From Balneola vulgaris DSM 17893 (GTDB lineage Bacteria; Bacteroidota; Rhodothermia; Balneolales; Balneolaceae): 64,000 nt of DNA. A program made the position numbers and the translations under genes. Below, in pieces: positions 54,915 through 62,924 of the stretch (its first letter is position 1; each line of letters begins with the position of its first letter). The notes beneath the pieces are model-generated. The model ran no database searches and was not told where the DNA came from. It worked only from the letters and a program-made list of their open reading frames with translations. The DNA is taken from NCBI RefSeq assembly GCF_000375465.1, contig NZ_AQXH01000001.1, positions 186,130-250,129 on the forward strand, read 5' to 3'.

Positions 54915-55280
54915 ATGGCGAATAAGGAGTTACTATTAATGATATTAGTGTTGATCGTCGTTGGAATTTCCATAGTAGTTGCATTTAATGTACTTCAGGA
55001 ATTCAATAATGAATCCAATAAAGATGCAATACGGCAAGAAATGCTTGTTGGCGCTTCAAATGCTCAATCTTACTTCACAAGACCAGTAATTTTGGGTGGT
55101 GGACAAGGAAGTTTTGAAAATATTACATACAGAGAATTAAATATTGATACGCTGGCACATAATGGATACTATTTTATATTAAATACAGAAGTATCATCTT
55201 TTACAATGTCAGCAATTACGCGAGATAGGGCGGATACTATTTCAGCCACTGTTACTAAATTTGGATTAACCTGGAATTAA
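54915..55280 (+). CDS. Type IV pilin-like protein, second subunit
   Basis: A 121-residue paralogue of the previous pilin: helix NKELLLMILVLIVVGISIVV at the start (first residues MANKE), then DAIRQEMLVGASNAQSYF at 38-54 and LGGGQGSF at 60-67, aligned without gaps over the first 72 residues. The C-terminal half is shorter (no second loop) and ends FGLTWN, close to NGLSW in pilin 1. It probably is a minor or priming pilin. A GGAG precedes its start; the platform gene begins 10 bases after its end. Confidence 0.75.
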   Translation: MANKELLLMILVLIVVGISIVVAFNVLQEFNNESNKDAIRQEMLVGASNAQSYFTRPVILGGGQGSFENITYRELNIDTLAHNGYYFILNTEVSSFTMSAITRDRADTISATVTKFGLTWN

Positions 55281-55290
55281 CGAATAAAAA

Positions 55291-56622
55291 ATGCCTCAGT
55301 TTAGATTAAAAGCAGTTTCGGGTAACGGTCGAGTTATTCAAAAAGAGTTTGAAGCGGAAAATAAAAAAGATGCTCAGCTAAAAGTAGATCGCTTGTCTAA
55401 AGCCAATGGACTTAATGTTCAGGCTGTAGATCAGAAAGTTACCTTCATGTATAAGGTAAAACGTCCAGGTAAACCCGCATTAACGGGAGAACAAGAAGCA
55501 TATTCAAAAGATGAAGTAGAAAAGGCACTCGTAAAACTTGGGTATCAGGTAGTTAGTATTAACAAGAAATTCCTTGCCATGAAAGGCGGGGTACCTCATA
55601 CGGAAGTTGTTACATTTATTAGTTTGTCTGCCGATCTACTAAAACAACAGTTAACTTTTGATGAAATTCTAAATCTTCTTTATGAAGATACTGGTAATAA
55701 GAGGATGAAGGAGGTTATTAAGACCATCCAGAAAGATCTTAAGGACGGTAAAGAAGGTTCTGAGGTGTATGGAAAGCACGAAGATGTATTCGGTAAATTT
55801 GCTGCCTACATGCTTAGTGTAGCTTCTACTTCAGGTAACATGGGACTTGTTTTTGAAAGTACAGCCAAGTTTCTAGAACGGGATGCTGAATTCAAAAAGA
55901 ATATGAAGCGGTCATTAATGATGCCCGCAATTACGGTAATGGCTGTAATTGGTGTAGTTCTGTTTTATGTGGGGTATATTTTCCCTTCTACAGCTGAGTT
56001 ATTTGTTGATATGGGTATTAAACTCCCACCAATGACTGCAAAAACATTAGCTATTAGTTACTGGTTAGAGGCAAATTGGATTATGCTTTTGATTGTAACG
56101 CTCTCTCCAATTATTGGTTTTATCTATTGGGGTAAAACTAAAAAAGGAAAACTCTTCATTGATAAGTATATCATCAAGATCCCTGTAATTGGTGACTTAT
56201 TACATAAAACCAGTATTGAGATTTTTGCACGAGTATTTTACACACTTTATAGTGGATCTGGGCAAAATATTGAAGTTATTAAGGTAGCCAGTGAAGCATG
56301 TAGAAATACTTACATGGAAAAGCAGATTAAAGATATTGCTATAAAGCGAATGTTAAAGGACGGTGCGGGACTGATTGAATCTATGGAAGACACTGGCGTG
56401 TTTACAAGAACAGCTTTAAGTAGATTTAGACTTGGAGCTGAATCAGGTTCATTAAGAGAAAATGCTAGACAATTAGCAGAATATTACGAGGTACAAACCA
56501 CTTATAAAATGCAATCGGTTATTGATACAATTAGTTTATTTGTAAACTTATTTATTATGATTGCATTGATCGGAATTACTGTCGTTTCATCAGAATCAGC
56601 TGTAATACAACCAAATGGGTAA
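55291..56622 (+). CDS. pilC: Inner-membrane platform protein PilC/GspF with duplicated N-terminal domain
   Basis: A 443-residue platform protein that couples the motor ATPases to pilin addition and removal. The C-terminal part carries the GspF repeats: residues about 105-230 (VVTFISLSADLLKQQLTFDE ... LSVASTSGNMG, MMPAITVMAVIGVVLFYVGY) and 310-440 (ARVFYTLYSGSGQNIEVIK, RLGAESGSLRENARQLAEYY), with three transmembrane helices. Before them are two ~45-residue GspF N-domains in tandem (1-48 and 51-95): FRLKAVSGNGRVIQKEFEAE and FMYKVKRPGKPALTGEQEAY, each followed by L-x2-A/L-x-G and a V-x-strand. Most family members have one copy. It overlaps pilB by 8 bases. Confidence 0.9.
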   Translation: MPQFRLKAVSGNGRVIQKEFEAENKKDAQLKVDRLSKANGLNVQAVDQKVTFMYKVKRPGKPALTGEQEAYSKDEVEKALVKLGYQVVSINKKFLAMKGGVPHTEVVTFISLSADLLKQQLTFDEILNLLYEDTGNKRMKEVIKTIQKDLKDGKEGSEVYGKHEDVFGKFAAYMLSVASTSGNMGLVFESTAKFLERDAEFKKNMKRSLMMPAITVMAVIGVVLFYVGYIFPSTAELFVDMGIKLPPMTAKTLAISYWLEANWIMLLIVTLSPIIGFIYWGKTKKGKLFIDKYIIKIPVIGDLLHKTSIEIFARVFYTLYSGSGQNIEVIKVASEACRNTYMEKQIKDIAIKRMLKDGAGLIESMEDTGVFTRTALSRFRLGAESGSLRENARQLAEYYEVQTTYKMQSVIDTISLFVNLFIMIALIGITVVSSESAVIQPNG

Positions 56623-58390
56623 AATAAATATACGTAGACATATTGGGGATATACTTGTTAAAAAGGGTATTATTACCTCAGACCACTTGCAACAAGCACT
56701 TGAAATTCTTGAACAAGAGCCAGAAAACAGTTCAAGAAGGCTAGGTCAAATCCTATTTCAAGATCTTGGTATGAATCGTCATACCATTATGAAAGAAATT
56801 GCGGATATATACGCGTTCCGCGAAGTTCTTGAAGGTGTAAATGAAGTTCCAAGCGATATTGTAGATCATATTAATAAGAATGTTGAGGATCTCAATACCG
56901 AGGTAATTGATGAACTCGTAGTTCATAAAGCTATTCCATTTCATAGAACGGCTTCATCTATTACTATTGCTGCTGCAGACCCATCAGATCCTAACATTCA
57001 AGGGGTAATTCAAAAACTAAACTTCAAAAAAACAGAGTTAGTTTATTGTAAATATGAATTGATTGAATTCATTCTTTCTAAAGTTTACGAGCAAAAGAAT
57101 GAATTCTTAGACTTGCTTGAAGAGATTGATTATGACGAGACTCAACTAGAGGCTGAAGAAGAAGAGGCTATAGATGAGGAAGAAATTGATGCAGAGATCA
57201 ATCAAAGTATGCTTAACTCCCTTATTGAAGGGATGCTCGTTGAATCTGTTCGCCAAGGGGTAAGTGATCTTCATATTGTACCAAGTGGGCCTACAACTAC
57301 AGATATTAGATTCAGGATTGATGGTAAACTACAACTGTGGTATCAACAGAAAAATGTTAAGCCTGAAGCCATTTCAGCAGTAATTAAGGATAAAACACGA
57401 AACGTTGATAGATTCGAAAGAGACGCATCTCAGGATGGTTTCATTCAAAGACAGATTGATGGCGTAGGTATACGTTATCGTGTGAGTATCATGCCAATTG
57501 TAGGTAACCAATACGATCGAAAGTTTGAGTCGATTGTGATTCGAATTCTTGATGATAGAAAAGTAATTCGAGACCTGGACCTTTTAGGTTTACAGCCTAT
57601 TGCTAAAACGAATTTTGTAAAGTCTATTAGCCAACCTTCAGGTATCGTAATTATAACAGGTCCAACGGGTAGTGGTAAGTCTACAACTCTAGTTGCTGCA
57701 TTATACTCTGTTATAGATCCTACAAAGAATGTACTAACCATTGAGGAACCGGTAGAATATATCATTGAAGGTGCTCGTCAGCTAAAGATTAGTCATCATA
57801 TGACCTTTGACCAGTCTATTAGAGGTATCCTTCGACATGATCCTGATATTGTACTTGTAGGTGAGATGCGTGATTTAAAAACGGCTGAGGTTGCAATTAA
57901 ATTAGCAAACACGGGTCACTTAACCTTTTCAACTCTTCACACCAATGATGCACCAAGTGCTGTATCTCGTTTGTTTAAGATGGGAGTTGAGCCTTTCTTA
58001 ATTGCAAATGCTGTGAATTTAGTAATGGCACAGCGATTGATAAGAAGATTATGTAGTTGTAAAGAGGAGTATAAGCCTCACCCAGAGATAGCAAAAGGAA
58101 TTGGTTTTACGGAAGAAGAAATCGAAGAAACTACTTTCTATAAAGCCGTTGGGTGCGAAAAATGTGGAACTTCAGGATTTAAAGGAAGATCGGCCATCCA
58201 TGAAGCACTCTATTTCTCAAAAGAAATTAAAAACCTGATCTTAGAATCAGGTGGAGATATTGATGAAAACTCAATTAAAGAGATTGCTGTGTCGCAAGGT
58301 ATGCTTACATTGAGGGCATCAGGGCGTGAAAGAATTAAAGAAGGAATTACTACTATTGAAGAAGTAATAGCCGGTACAATTGAAGATTAA
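56615..58390 (+). CDS. pilB: Type IV filament extension ATPase PilB/GspE
   Basis: A 591-residue hexameric motor that drives filament assembly. N-terminal MshEN-type domain (about 5-150: HIGDILVKKGIITSDHLQQA, then RRLGQILFQDLGM), a class known to bind c-di-GMP in some PilB/MshE proteins. The motor core has GPTGSGKSTT (Walker A), LTIEEPVEYI (intact Asp box), LVGEMRDLKTAE (Walker B) and FSTLHTND (His box). The zinc region is unusual: CSC then CEKCG, rather than C-x2-C twice. Acidic stretch at about 153-175 (EEEEAIDEEEIDAE). It begins inside the pilC stop. Confidence 0.95.
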   Translation: MGKINIRRHIGDILVKKGIITSDHLQQALEILEQEPENSSRRLGQILFQDLGMNRHTIMKEIADIYAFREVLEGVNEVPSDIVDHINKNVEDLNTEVIDELVVHKAIPFHRTASSITIAAADPSDPNIQGVIQKLNFKKTELVYCKYELIEFILSKVYEQKNEFLDLLEEIDYDETQLEAEEEEAIDEEEIDAEINQSMLNSLIEGMLVESVRQGVSDLHIVPSGPTTTDIRFRIDGKLQLWYQQKNVKPEAISAVIKDKTRNVDRFERDASQDGFIQRQIDGVGIRYRVSIMPIVGNQYDRKFESIVIRILDDRKVIRDLDLLGLQPIAKTNFVKSISQPSGIVIITGPTGSGKSTTLVAALYSVIDPTKNVLTIEEPVEYIIEGARQLKISHHMTFDQSIRGILRHDPDIVLVGEMRDLKTAEVAIKLANTGHLTFSTLHTNDAPSAVSRLFKMGVEPFLIANAVNLVMAQRLIRRLCSCKEEYKPHPEIAKGIGFTEEEIEETTFYKAVGCEKCGTSGFKGRSAIHEALYFSKEIKNLILESGGDIDENSIKEIAVSQGMLTLRASGRERIKEGITTIEEVIAGTIED

Positions 58391-58467
58391 TTTGTAATAA
58401 TGATTATCTTATTAAATATTGAACAAATGTTTTTAAAAAACATTTTTGCTCGAAGGGGATCATAAGA

Positions 58468-58968
58468 ATGGATATGCAAAATAAAAACAATGAAATGATG
58501 TCGGAATACTTGAAAAAGTTCTTAAAGGAACCACCACTTCTTTTAAGAAATTTTCACTATGAAGACGTCTTAGAATTCCTACAACTAGGGGTTGAAGAGC
58601 GTTACATTTCTGGTGATGCTATTCTTAACGAGTCTGAAAATGTAAATTCTGCATACTTAGTTGCAGATGGAAAAGTAGCTATCTGGAAGGATAACATACA
58701 GTTAGCAACTTTATCTGAAGGTAATTTTCTAGGTGAAGCTTTTCTATTTAGCAAAAATAGTAGAATGGCTAAAGTAACAGCCGAAGGAGATTGCATTCTA
58801 TTACGCTATGAAAGATACGACGCGCTTAATTTTTTCCGTAAAAAACCCGAAAAGCTCTTTAATATCTTTACAAAAAATATCATCGAAATACAGCAGCGTA
58901 AGATCAGTAATATGAATGTTCAATTATTGAATCTTAAGAAGAGATTATTAAACGATAATAATTGGTAA
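58468..58968 (+). CDS. Free-standing cyclic-nucleotide-binding domain protein
   Basis: A 166-residue protein consisting of a CNB beta-roll (about 30-135) and a C-terminal coiled helix (136-166), with no helix-turn-helix, so it is not a transcription factor. The phosphate-binding-cassette region FLGEAFLFSKNSRMAKVTA keeps Gly-Glu and an Arg at the place that contacts the nucleotide phosphate in CRP/PKA, so cAMP or a similar ligand may still bind. It sits between the extension and retraction ATPases, a position that suggests control of motor choice, reminiscent of PilZ/FimX-type control but with a different domain. Confidence 0.8.
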   Translation: MDMQNKNNEMMSEYLKKFLKEPPLLLRNFHYEDVLEFLQLGVEERYISGDAILNESENVNSAYLVADGKVAIWKDNIQLATLSEGNFLGEAFLFSKNSRMAKVTAEGDCILLRYERYDALNFFRKKPEKLFNIFTKNIIEIQQRKISNMNVQLLNLKKRLLNDNNW

Positions 58969-59051
58969 ATAATCTTAAATAAAGTTATTTACGTAACAAT
59001 TATCGATTAACAGTATCTATTAATTCAAGCATTCTATTAGAATGTGAATTT

Positions 59052-60299
59052 ATGCAGACGACGGCTAACAAAGAACATACCTTAAGTGCAATAACAGCGC
59101 CACTTATCGAGCAGATACCATTTACTGCCCGTGGAGATGAACTGTTTATTAAAATTGCAGAAATCTTAGATCAACAATCTGAAGAAACCAGAATTGCATT
59201 GAAAGATGTATTAGACAGTTTCTTAAAACGAATGCTTAAAAACCAAGCTTCAGATATTGATTTAGGAGGCGCTGGATGTAATGGTAGAGTTTGGTACCGT
59301 ATTTTTGGTGATAAAAGGCCAGATAAAAAAATACCTCCATTTACTGTAGATGAAACTGATTTCCTATTAGTAAACATCCTTGTAGGTAGCCAACTAAAGA
59401 AACTTATTAAAGACCGTAATCTTGATTTTTCTTACGGCATTGAATTAGATGGCGGAGCTAATCAAAGGTTTAGGGCAGATCTTTACTTTGATATGGAGCA
59501 CCTCGCATTAAATATGCGTCGCATTGATAATACCATTCGCCCTTTCAAAAGTTTAAATGTTCACCCTGAAGTTGCTAAAGCATTAAGCCTTAAGTATTAC
59601 AAATATGGCTTGAGCTTAATTACAGGTATTACAGGTTCTGGTAAGTCCTCAACACTAGATACTATCATTGATGCAAACAACAGAACCGTTGATTCTCATA
59701 TTGTAGTAATTGCTTCTCCTGTTGAATTAATACATACACCCGTTCGATCTGTTGTTAGGCATAGAGAAGTTGGAAGAGATGTTGAGTCGTTTAAAGAAGG
59801 GGCCATTCAAGCATTACGACAGGATCCTGATATAATTGTTATTGGTGAGCTTAGAGACCCTGAAACAATTATGACCGCACTCGAAATTACAGATTCTGGG
59901 CATAAGACATTTAGCACGTTACACACCTCTAGTGCTATGGATAGTATCGATAGAATTCTTGGTGAAGTACCTACTGAAGAACAAAACCGTGTAAGAACAC
60001 GATTAGCGGATGTTTTAACTTGTGTAATTAGTCAAAAACTGGTTCCAAGTTTAGATGGTAAACGCGTGCTTGCAAAGGAAGTTTTAATTGCGAATTCATC
60101 GGTAAAAGCAGCCATTAGAAATAACAATATTGGCGAAATTTATCAGATGCTTATGGAAGGAAGTGAAAGGGGCATGAATACTTTAGAGCAAGATTTAAAA
60201 CGATTGTATACTGAAGGAAAGATTTCAAAAGAAAATGCTGTAAATTATTCAAATAATAAGACTAAGATTCTTCAACTTTTAAGTGAAGTGAACTACTAA
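59052..60299 (+). CDS. pilT: PilT-like filament ATPase with altered Asp box
   Basis: A 415-residue PilT/VirB11-class motor, by position and C-terminal form a retraction ATPase. N-terminal PAS-like region (about 45-160), Walker A GITGSGKSST (about 196-205), Walker B VIGELRDPETI, His box FSTLHTSSAMDSIDR, and AIRNNN near the C-terminus as in PilT. The Asp box reads IVVIASPVELIH: the usual Glu-Asp of IEDPIE is Ala-Ser, though the later Glu is kept. PilB in the same operon has the normal box. Whether it hydrolyses ATP normally is unclear. 83 bases separate it from the CNB gene. Confidence 0.88.
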   Translation: MQTTANKEHTLSAITAPLIEQIPFTARGDELFIKIAEILDQQSEETRIALKDVLDSFLKRMLKNQASDIDLGGAGCNGRVWYRIFGDKRPDKKIPPFTVDETDFLLVNILVGSQLKKLIKDRNLDFSYGIELDGGANQRFRADLYFDMEHLALNMRRIDNTIRPFKSLNVHPEVAKALSLKYYKYGLSLITGITGSGKSSTLDTIIDANNRTVDSHIVVIASPVELIHTPVRSVVRHREVGRDVESFKEGAIQALRQDPDIIVIGELRDPETIMTALEITDSGHKTFSTLHTSSAMDSIDRILGEVPTEEQNRVRTRLADVLTCVISQKLVPSLDGKRVLAKEVLIANSSVKAAIRNNNIGEIYQMLMEGSERGMNTLEQDLKRLYTEGKISKENAVNYSNNKTKILQLLSEVNY

Positions 60300-60303
60300 T
60301 TAT

Positions 60304-62049
60304 ATGGCAGGCAAAAAATTATATACCAGTCTTGTTCTTGAAGATGACTTCATAAAAGTTGCTAGAATAGAAGTGTCTGGTAAAAAAGCGAGTTTAGTAA
60401 AACTTGATAAGATTAAACTTGTAAATACCTTAGAAAGAGATACATCTAGTGAGCCTGTTGATGATGGTATATTCGATGCTTTTGATACTGAATTAGAAGA
60501 TGAAAGCATTTTTGGTATTGAAGAAGATACCGATGATGAAATCGAATTTGATACCGACACTGATGATGATGATGATTTAGATCTCGATTTAGATTTAGGA
60601 ATTGATGAAGGAGATGAGGACAATGATTTTGGCGACATCACTGATATGGCGGATGCCGATGGAGATGATGGGGCTGCATCCAATGAGCTACTTCTATACA
60701 ATCTGTTAAGCGACATCGACCCTAAAAAGGTCAAATTAAGTATTAATGTGCCATTTGGTTCTGCCTTTGTACAGATTCTAAAAGATGTCGACTTTAAGAA
60801 AACGAAGAAAAAAGACCTTCAAATCATTATTGATGACCGGTTAGAGTCACTTTATGGAGCTCCTAAAGGAAAAGATTACTATTCCTATGTAGTTCGTGAA
60901 GATGGTTCTCTTGTACTTGTATCGATAGAAGATGAAGCTCCTTTACTCTCGTTATTAAACAATACGGAAAACATATACTCTGGTAAGGTCTTCGTAAATG
61001 AGGTTCAACCAGACGAAGCTGTATTAATAGGTCTTTATAGAGCTAATTATGAAATCGAAGACGGTACTATAACCGCTTTGATTCAATACGGTGAAAAGAG
61101 TTGTAGAATAGTATTCATGCAAGGCAAGGAACTGATGATTCTTTCATCAGTTATACCTGAAGGAACAAGTTCTAGAAAATTCTTAAATACATTATTTAGT
61201 AAGATTCTTTTCCAATTAGATACAGGAGAAGTTCCGAACCTGGATAGAATTATTTTATGTAATAATTCACTAGGTGAAGAATCCATTGAGTTTTTCGAAA
61301 GCAGATTCCCTGATATTGAAGTAACAGATTTTCAATTTGATGAAGAAAAATTCGACTACGAAAATTTTGATCATTCAACCGTATCTACGTTCACAAGTGC
61401 TATAGGCGTAGCCTGGGCAGATGCGAACTTCGAACAAGAGTACTTCCCACAAATATCATTTGTACCAGAGTACATTAAAGAGCGCCAAAAGATATTTAAG
61501 CTACAGTGGCACGGTTATGTGCTTTTAGCTTTAATTTTAGCGGTATTCCCAATTTCCAATTACTTTTATTTAAAGAATTCAGTTGAAATTGAAACATTGA
61601 ATGCAAGTGTGTCTTCAACAAAGGCTCAAATAGCTTCTATGGAGTCTACCGTTCAAAATTATAACAGAATTAATGCCGAGTTATCAGGTATTCAATCTCA
61701 GTTAGAATTACTAGATGCATTAAGTGGTGAAACGTTAAAATGGACGGTGAATCTTGATCTGATCAATAGAGGTATTGATAATATTGATTCAATTTGGTTC
61801 ACATCATTGGTTGTGGATGAAAGTACAGGCAATGTTGAGTTATCGGGTTATTCACTTTATAGAAATCGTATCCCAATGGTAGCTGATATTTTTAGTTCAG
61901 CTGTATTAGTTGATGTGACACGCACATTGATAAGAGAAAAAGAAGTTTATGCTTTTACGTATAGCATAAGCAAGGTAGTGCCTAATGAAGATGTTTACAC
62001 TCCTGAAAGTGCTCAAGGCTTGAAAGAAATTTTAGGAGGTGCTCAATAA
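60304..62049 (+). CDS. PilM-PilN fusion with acidic insert (GspL-like)
   Basis: A 581-residue protein joining two pilus alignment subunits. Cytoplasmic N-part (about 1-395) resembles actin-fold PilM: SLVLEDDFIKVARIEV, LSINVPFGSAFVQIL, LIQYGEKSCRIVFMQGKELM and ILFQLDTGEVPNLDRIILCN. It is interrupted by an acidic low-complexity stretch at about 45-124 (IEFDTDTDDDDDLDLDLDLG). One transmembrane helix (about 400-424, LALILAVFPISNYFYL) then a coiled coil (430-480) and a ferredoxin-like domain (TWFTSL-like IWFTSLVVDESTGNVELSGY) form the PilN part. PilM and PilN are usually separate; the fusion is like T2SS GspL. It overlaps the next gene by 1 base. Confidence 0.82.
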   Translation: MAGKKLYTSLVLEDDFIKVARIEVSGKKASLVKLDKIKLVNTLERDTSSEPVDDGIFDAFDTELEDESIFGIEEDTDDEIEFDTDTDDDDDLDLDLDLGIDEGDEDNDFGDITDMADADGDDGAASNELLLYNLLSDIDPKKVKLSINVPFGSAFVQILKDVDFKKTKKKDLQIIIDDRLESLYGAPKGKDYYSYVVREDGSLVLVSIEDEAPLLSLLNNTENIYSGKVFVNEVQPDEAVLIGLYRANYEIEDGTITALIQYGEKSCRIVFMQGKELMILSSVIPEGTSSRKFLNTLFSKILFQLDTGEVPNLDRIILCNNSLGEESIEFFESRFPDIEVTDFQFDEEKFDYENFDHSTVSTFTSAIGVAWADANFEQEYFPQISFVPEYIKERQKIFKLQWHGYVLLALILAVFPISNYFYLKNSVEIETLNASVSSTKAQIASMESTVQNYNRINAELSGIQSQLELLDALSGETLKWTVNLDLINRGIDNIDSIWFTSLVVDESTGNVELSGYSLYRNRIPMVADIFSSAVLVDVTRTLIREKEVYAFTYSISKVVPNEDVYTPESAQGLKEILGGAQ

Positions 62050-62924
62050 TGTCGTACGCACTAAGAAATACAATCATTTTACTAGTTACTTTATTTTTGT
62101 TTGCAGGATCAGCTTTTGCATTCATAAAATTTGTACAGGAAAAGCAAATAGAAGAGCTACAAACAGAGCTTGAAGTACAGCAACAAGACTATAATACAAA
62201 AGCTGAAATACGAGATCAGTATCCGGCATTGCAAGAGCGTTATATTAAAGCTCGTGATATAGTTCAAGGTTATGATAAAATGTTATACACCTCGAATAAT
62301 CCAGATGATGTATACGATTACTTATCTGAACTTAACGACAGTGATTTAGAGCTTTTTTATGACTTCACTTTTGTTGATTCTGTTCAGAATGATCAATATG
62401 GGGTTGTTAATTCTATTATTGCTGGAACGAGTTTATATACAGATCTGGTCACATTCATTAATCGAATCGAGAATAGCGCGTTATTGAATAAGGTGGGTAT
62501 TAACCAAATTACCCCAGCATCAGGTGCTAGTTTAGAAGGTTTAGAAAATGAAAACTATGTGAACTTCTCGTTAAAACTACAGAGTTTTTATCAGCGCACA
62601 ACCTTTGATACTAATGTATTGGAAGAGGATTTGGTTAGGTTTAATCCAGATATATCAATATTTAATCCGTTTAAACCATTAATACTGAATGATATACCTG
62701 AAAATGTCGATAATTTAACAGACGTTGAACGTTCAAGATTATTAGGTTACACAGGTACACGTATTTTCTTAGTTGATCAAAATGGTGAACGTAAGACATT
62801 AAAAATTGGTGATAAGGTTTACTTAGGGTACTTAAAATCGATAGATACTAAAAACAGACAGGTTATATTTAGTTTGAACAAAGGCGGTATACAGGAATTA
62901 TTCACTTTAGAGGTGGAGCAATGA
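62049..62924 (+). CDS. PilO-PilP fusion-like inner-membrane alignment protein
   Basis: A 291-residue protein with one transmembrane helix (about 8-28), a coiled coil (30-75, EKQIEELQTELEVQQQDYNT region) and a ferredoxin-like PilO domain (about 90-200, YTDLVTFINRIENSALLNKV). The C-terminal 60 residues (about 232-291, GYTGTRIFLVDQNGERKTLK ... FSLNKGGIQELFTLEVE) look like the HR/beta-domain of PilP (GspC-like), which binds the secretin. A PilP normally is a lipoprotein on its own; here it seems fused to PilO. It overlaps pilQ by 4 bases. Confidence 0.75.
   Translation: MSYALRNTIILLVTLFLFAGSAFAFIKFVQEKQIEELQTELEVQQQDYNTKAEIRDQYPALQERYIKARDIVQGYDKMLYTSNNPDDVYDYLSELNDSDLELFYDFTFVDSVQNDQYGVVNSIIAGTSLYTDLVTFINRIENSALLNKVGINQITPASGASLEGLENENYVNFSLKLQSFYQRTTFDTNVLEEDLVRFNPDISIFNPFKPLILNDIPENVDNLTDVERSRLLGYTGTRIFLVDQNGERKTLKIGDKVYLGYLKSIDTKNRQVIFSLNKGGIQELFTLEVEQ

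Noticed and set aside
58425-58445. A/T-only inverted repeat after pilB as a terminator.
   Set aside because: The stem is only A-T pairs with almost no loop and would be unstable; no support beyond composition.
60300-60734. A Ser-rich 144-residue reading frame on the minus strand.
   Set aside because: It is the mirror of the acidic D/E-rich codons of the PilM-PilN gene (GAT/GAA runs read as ATC/TTC); no start context and low-complexity composition.
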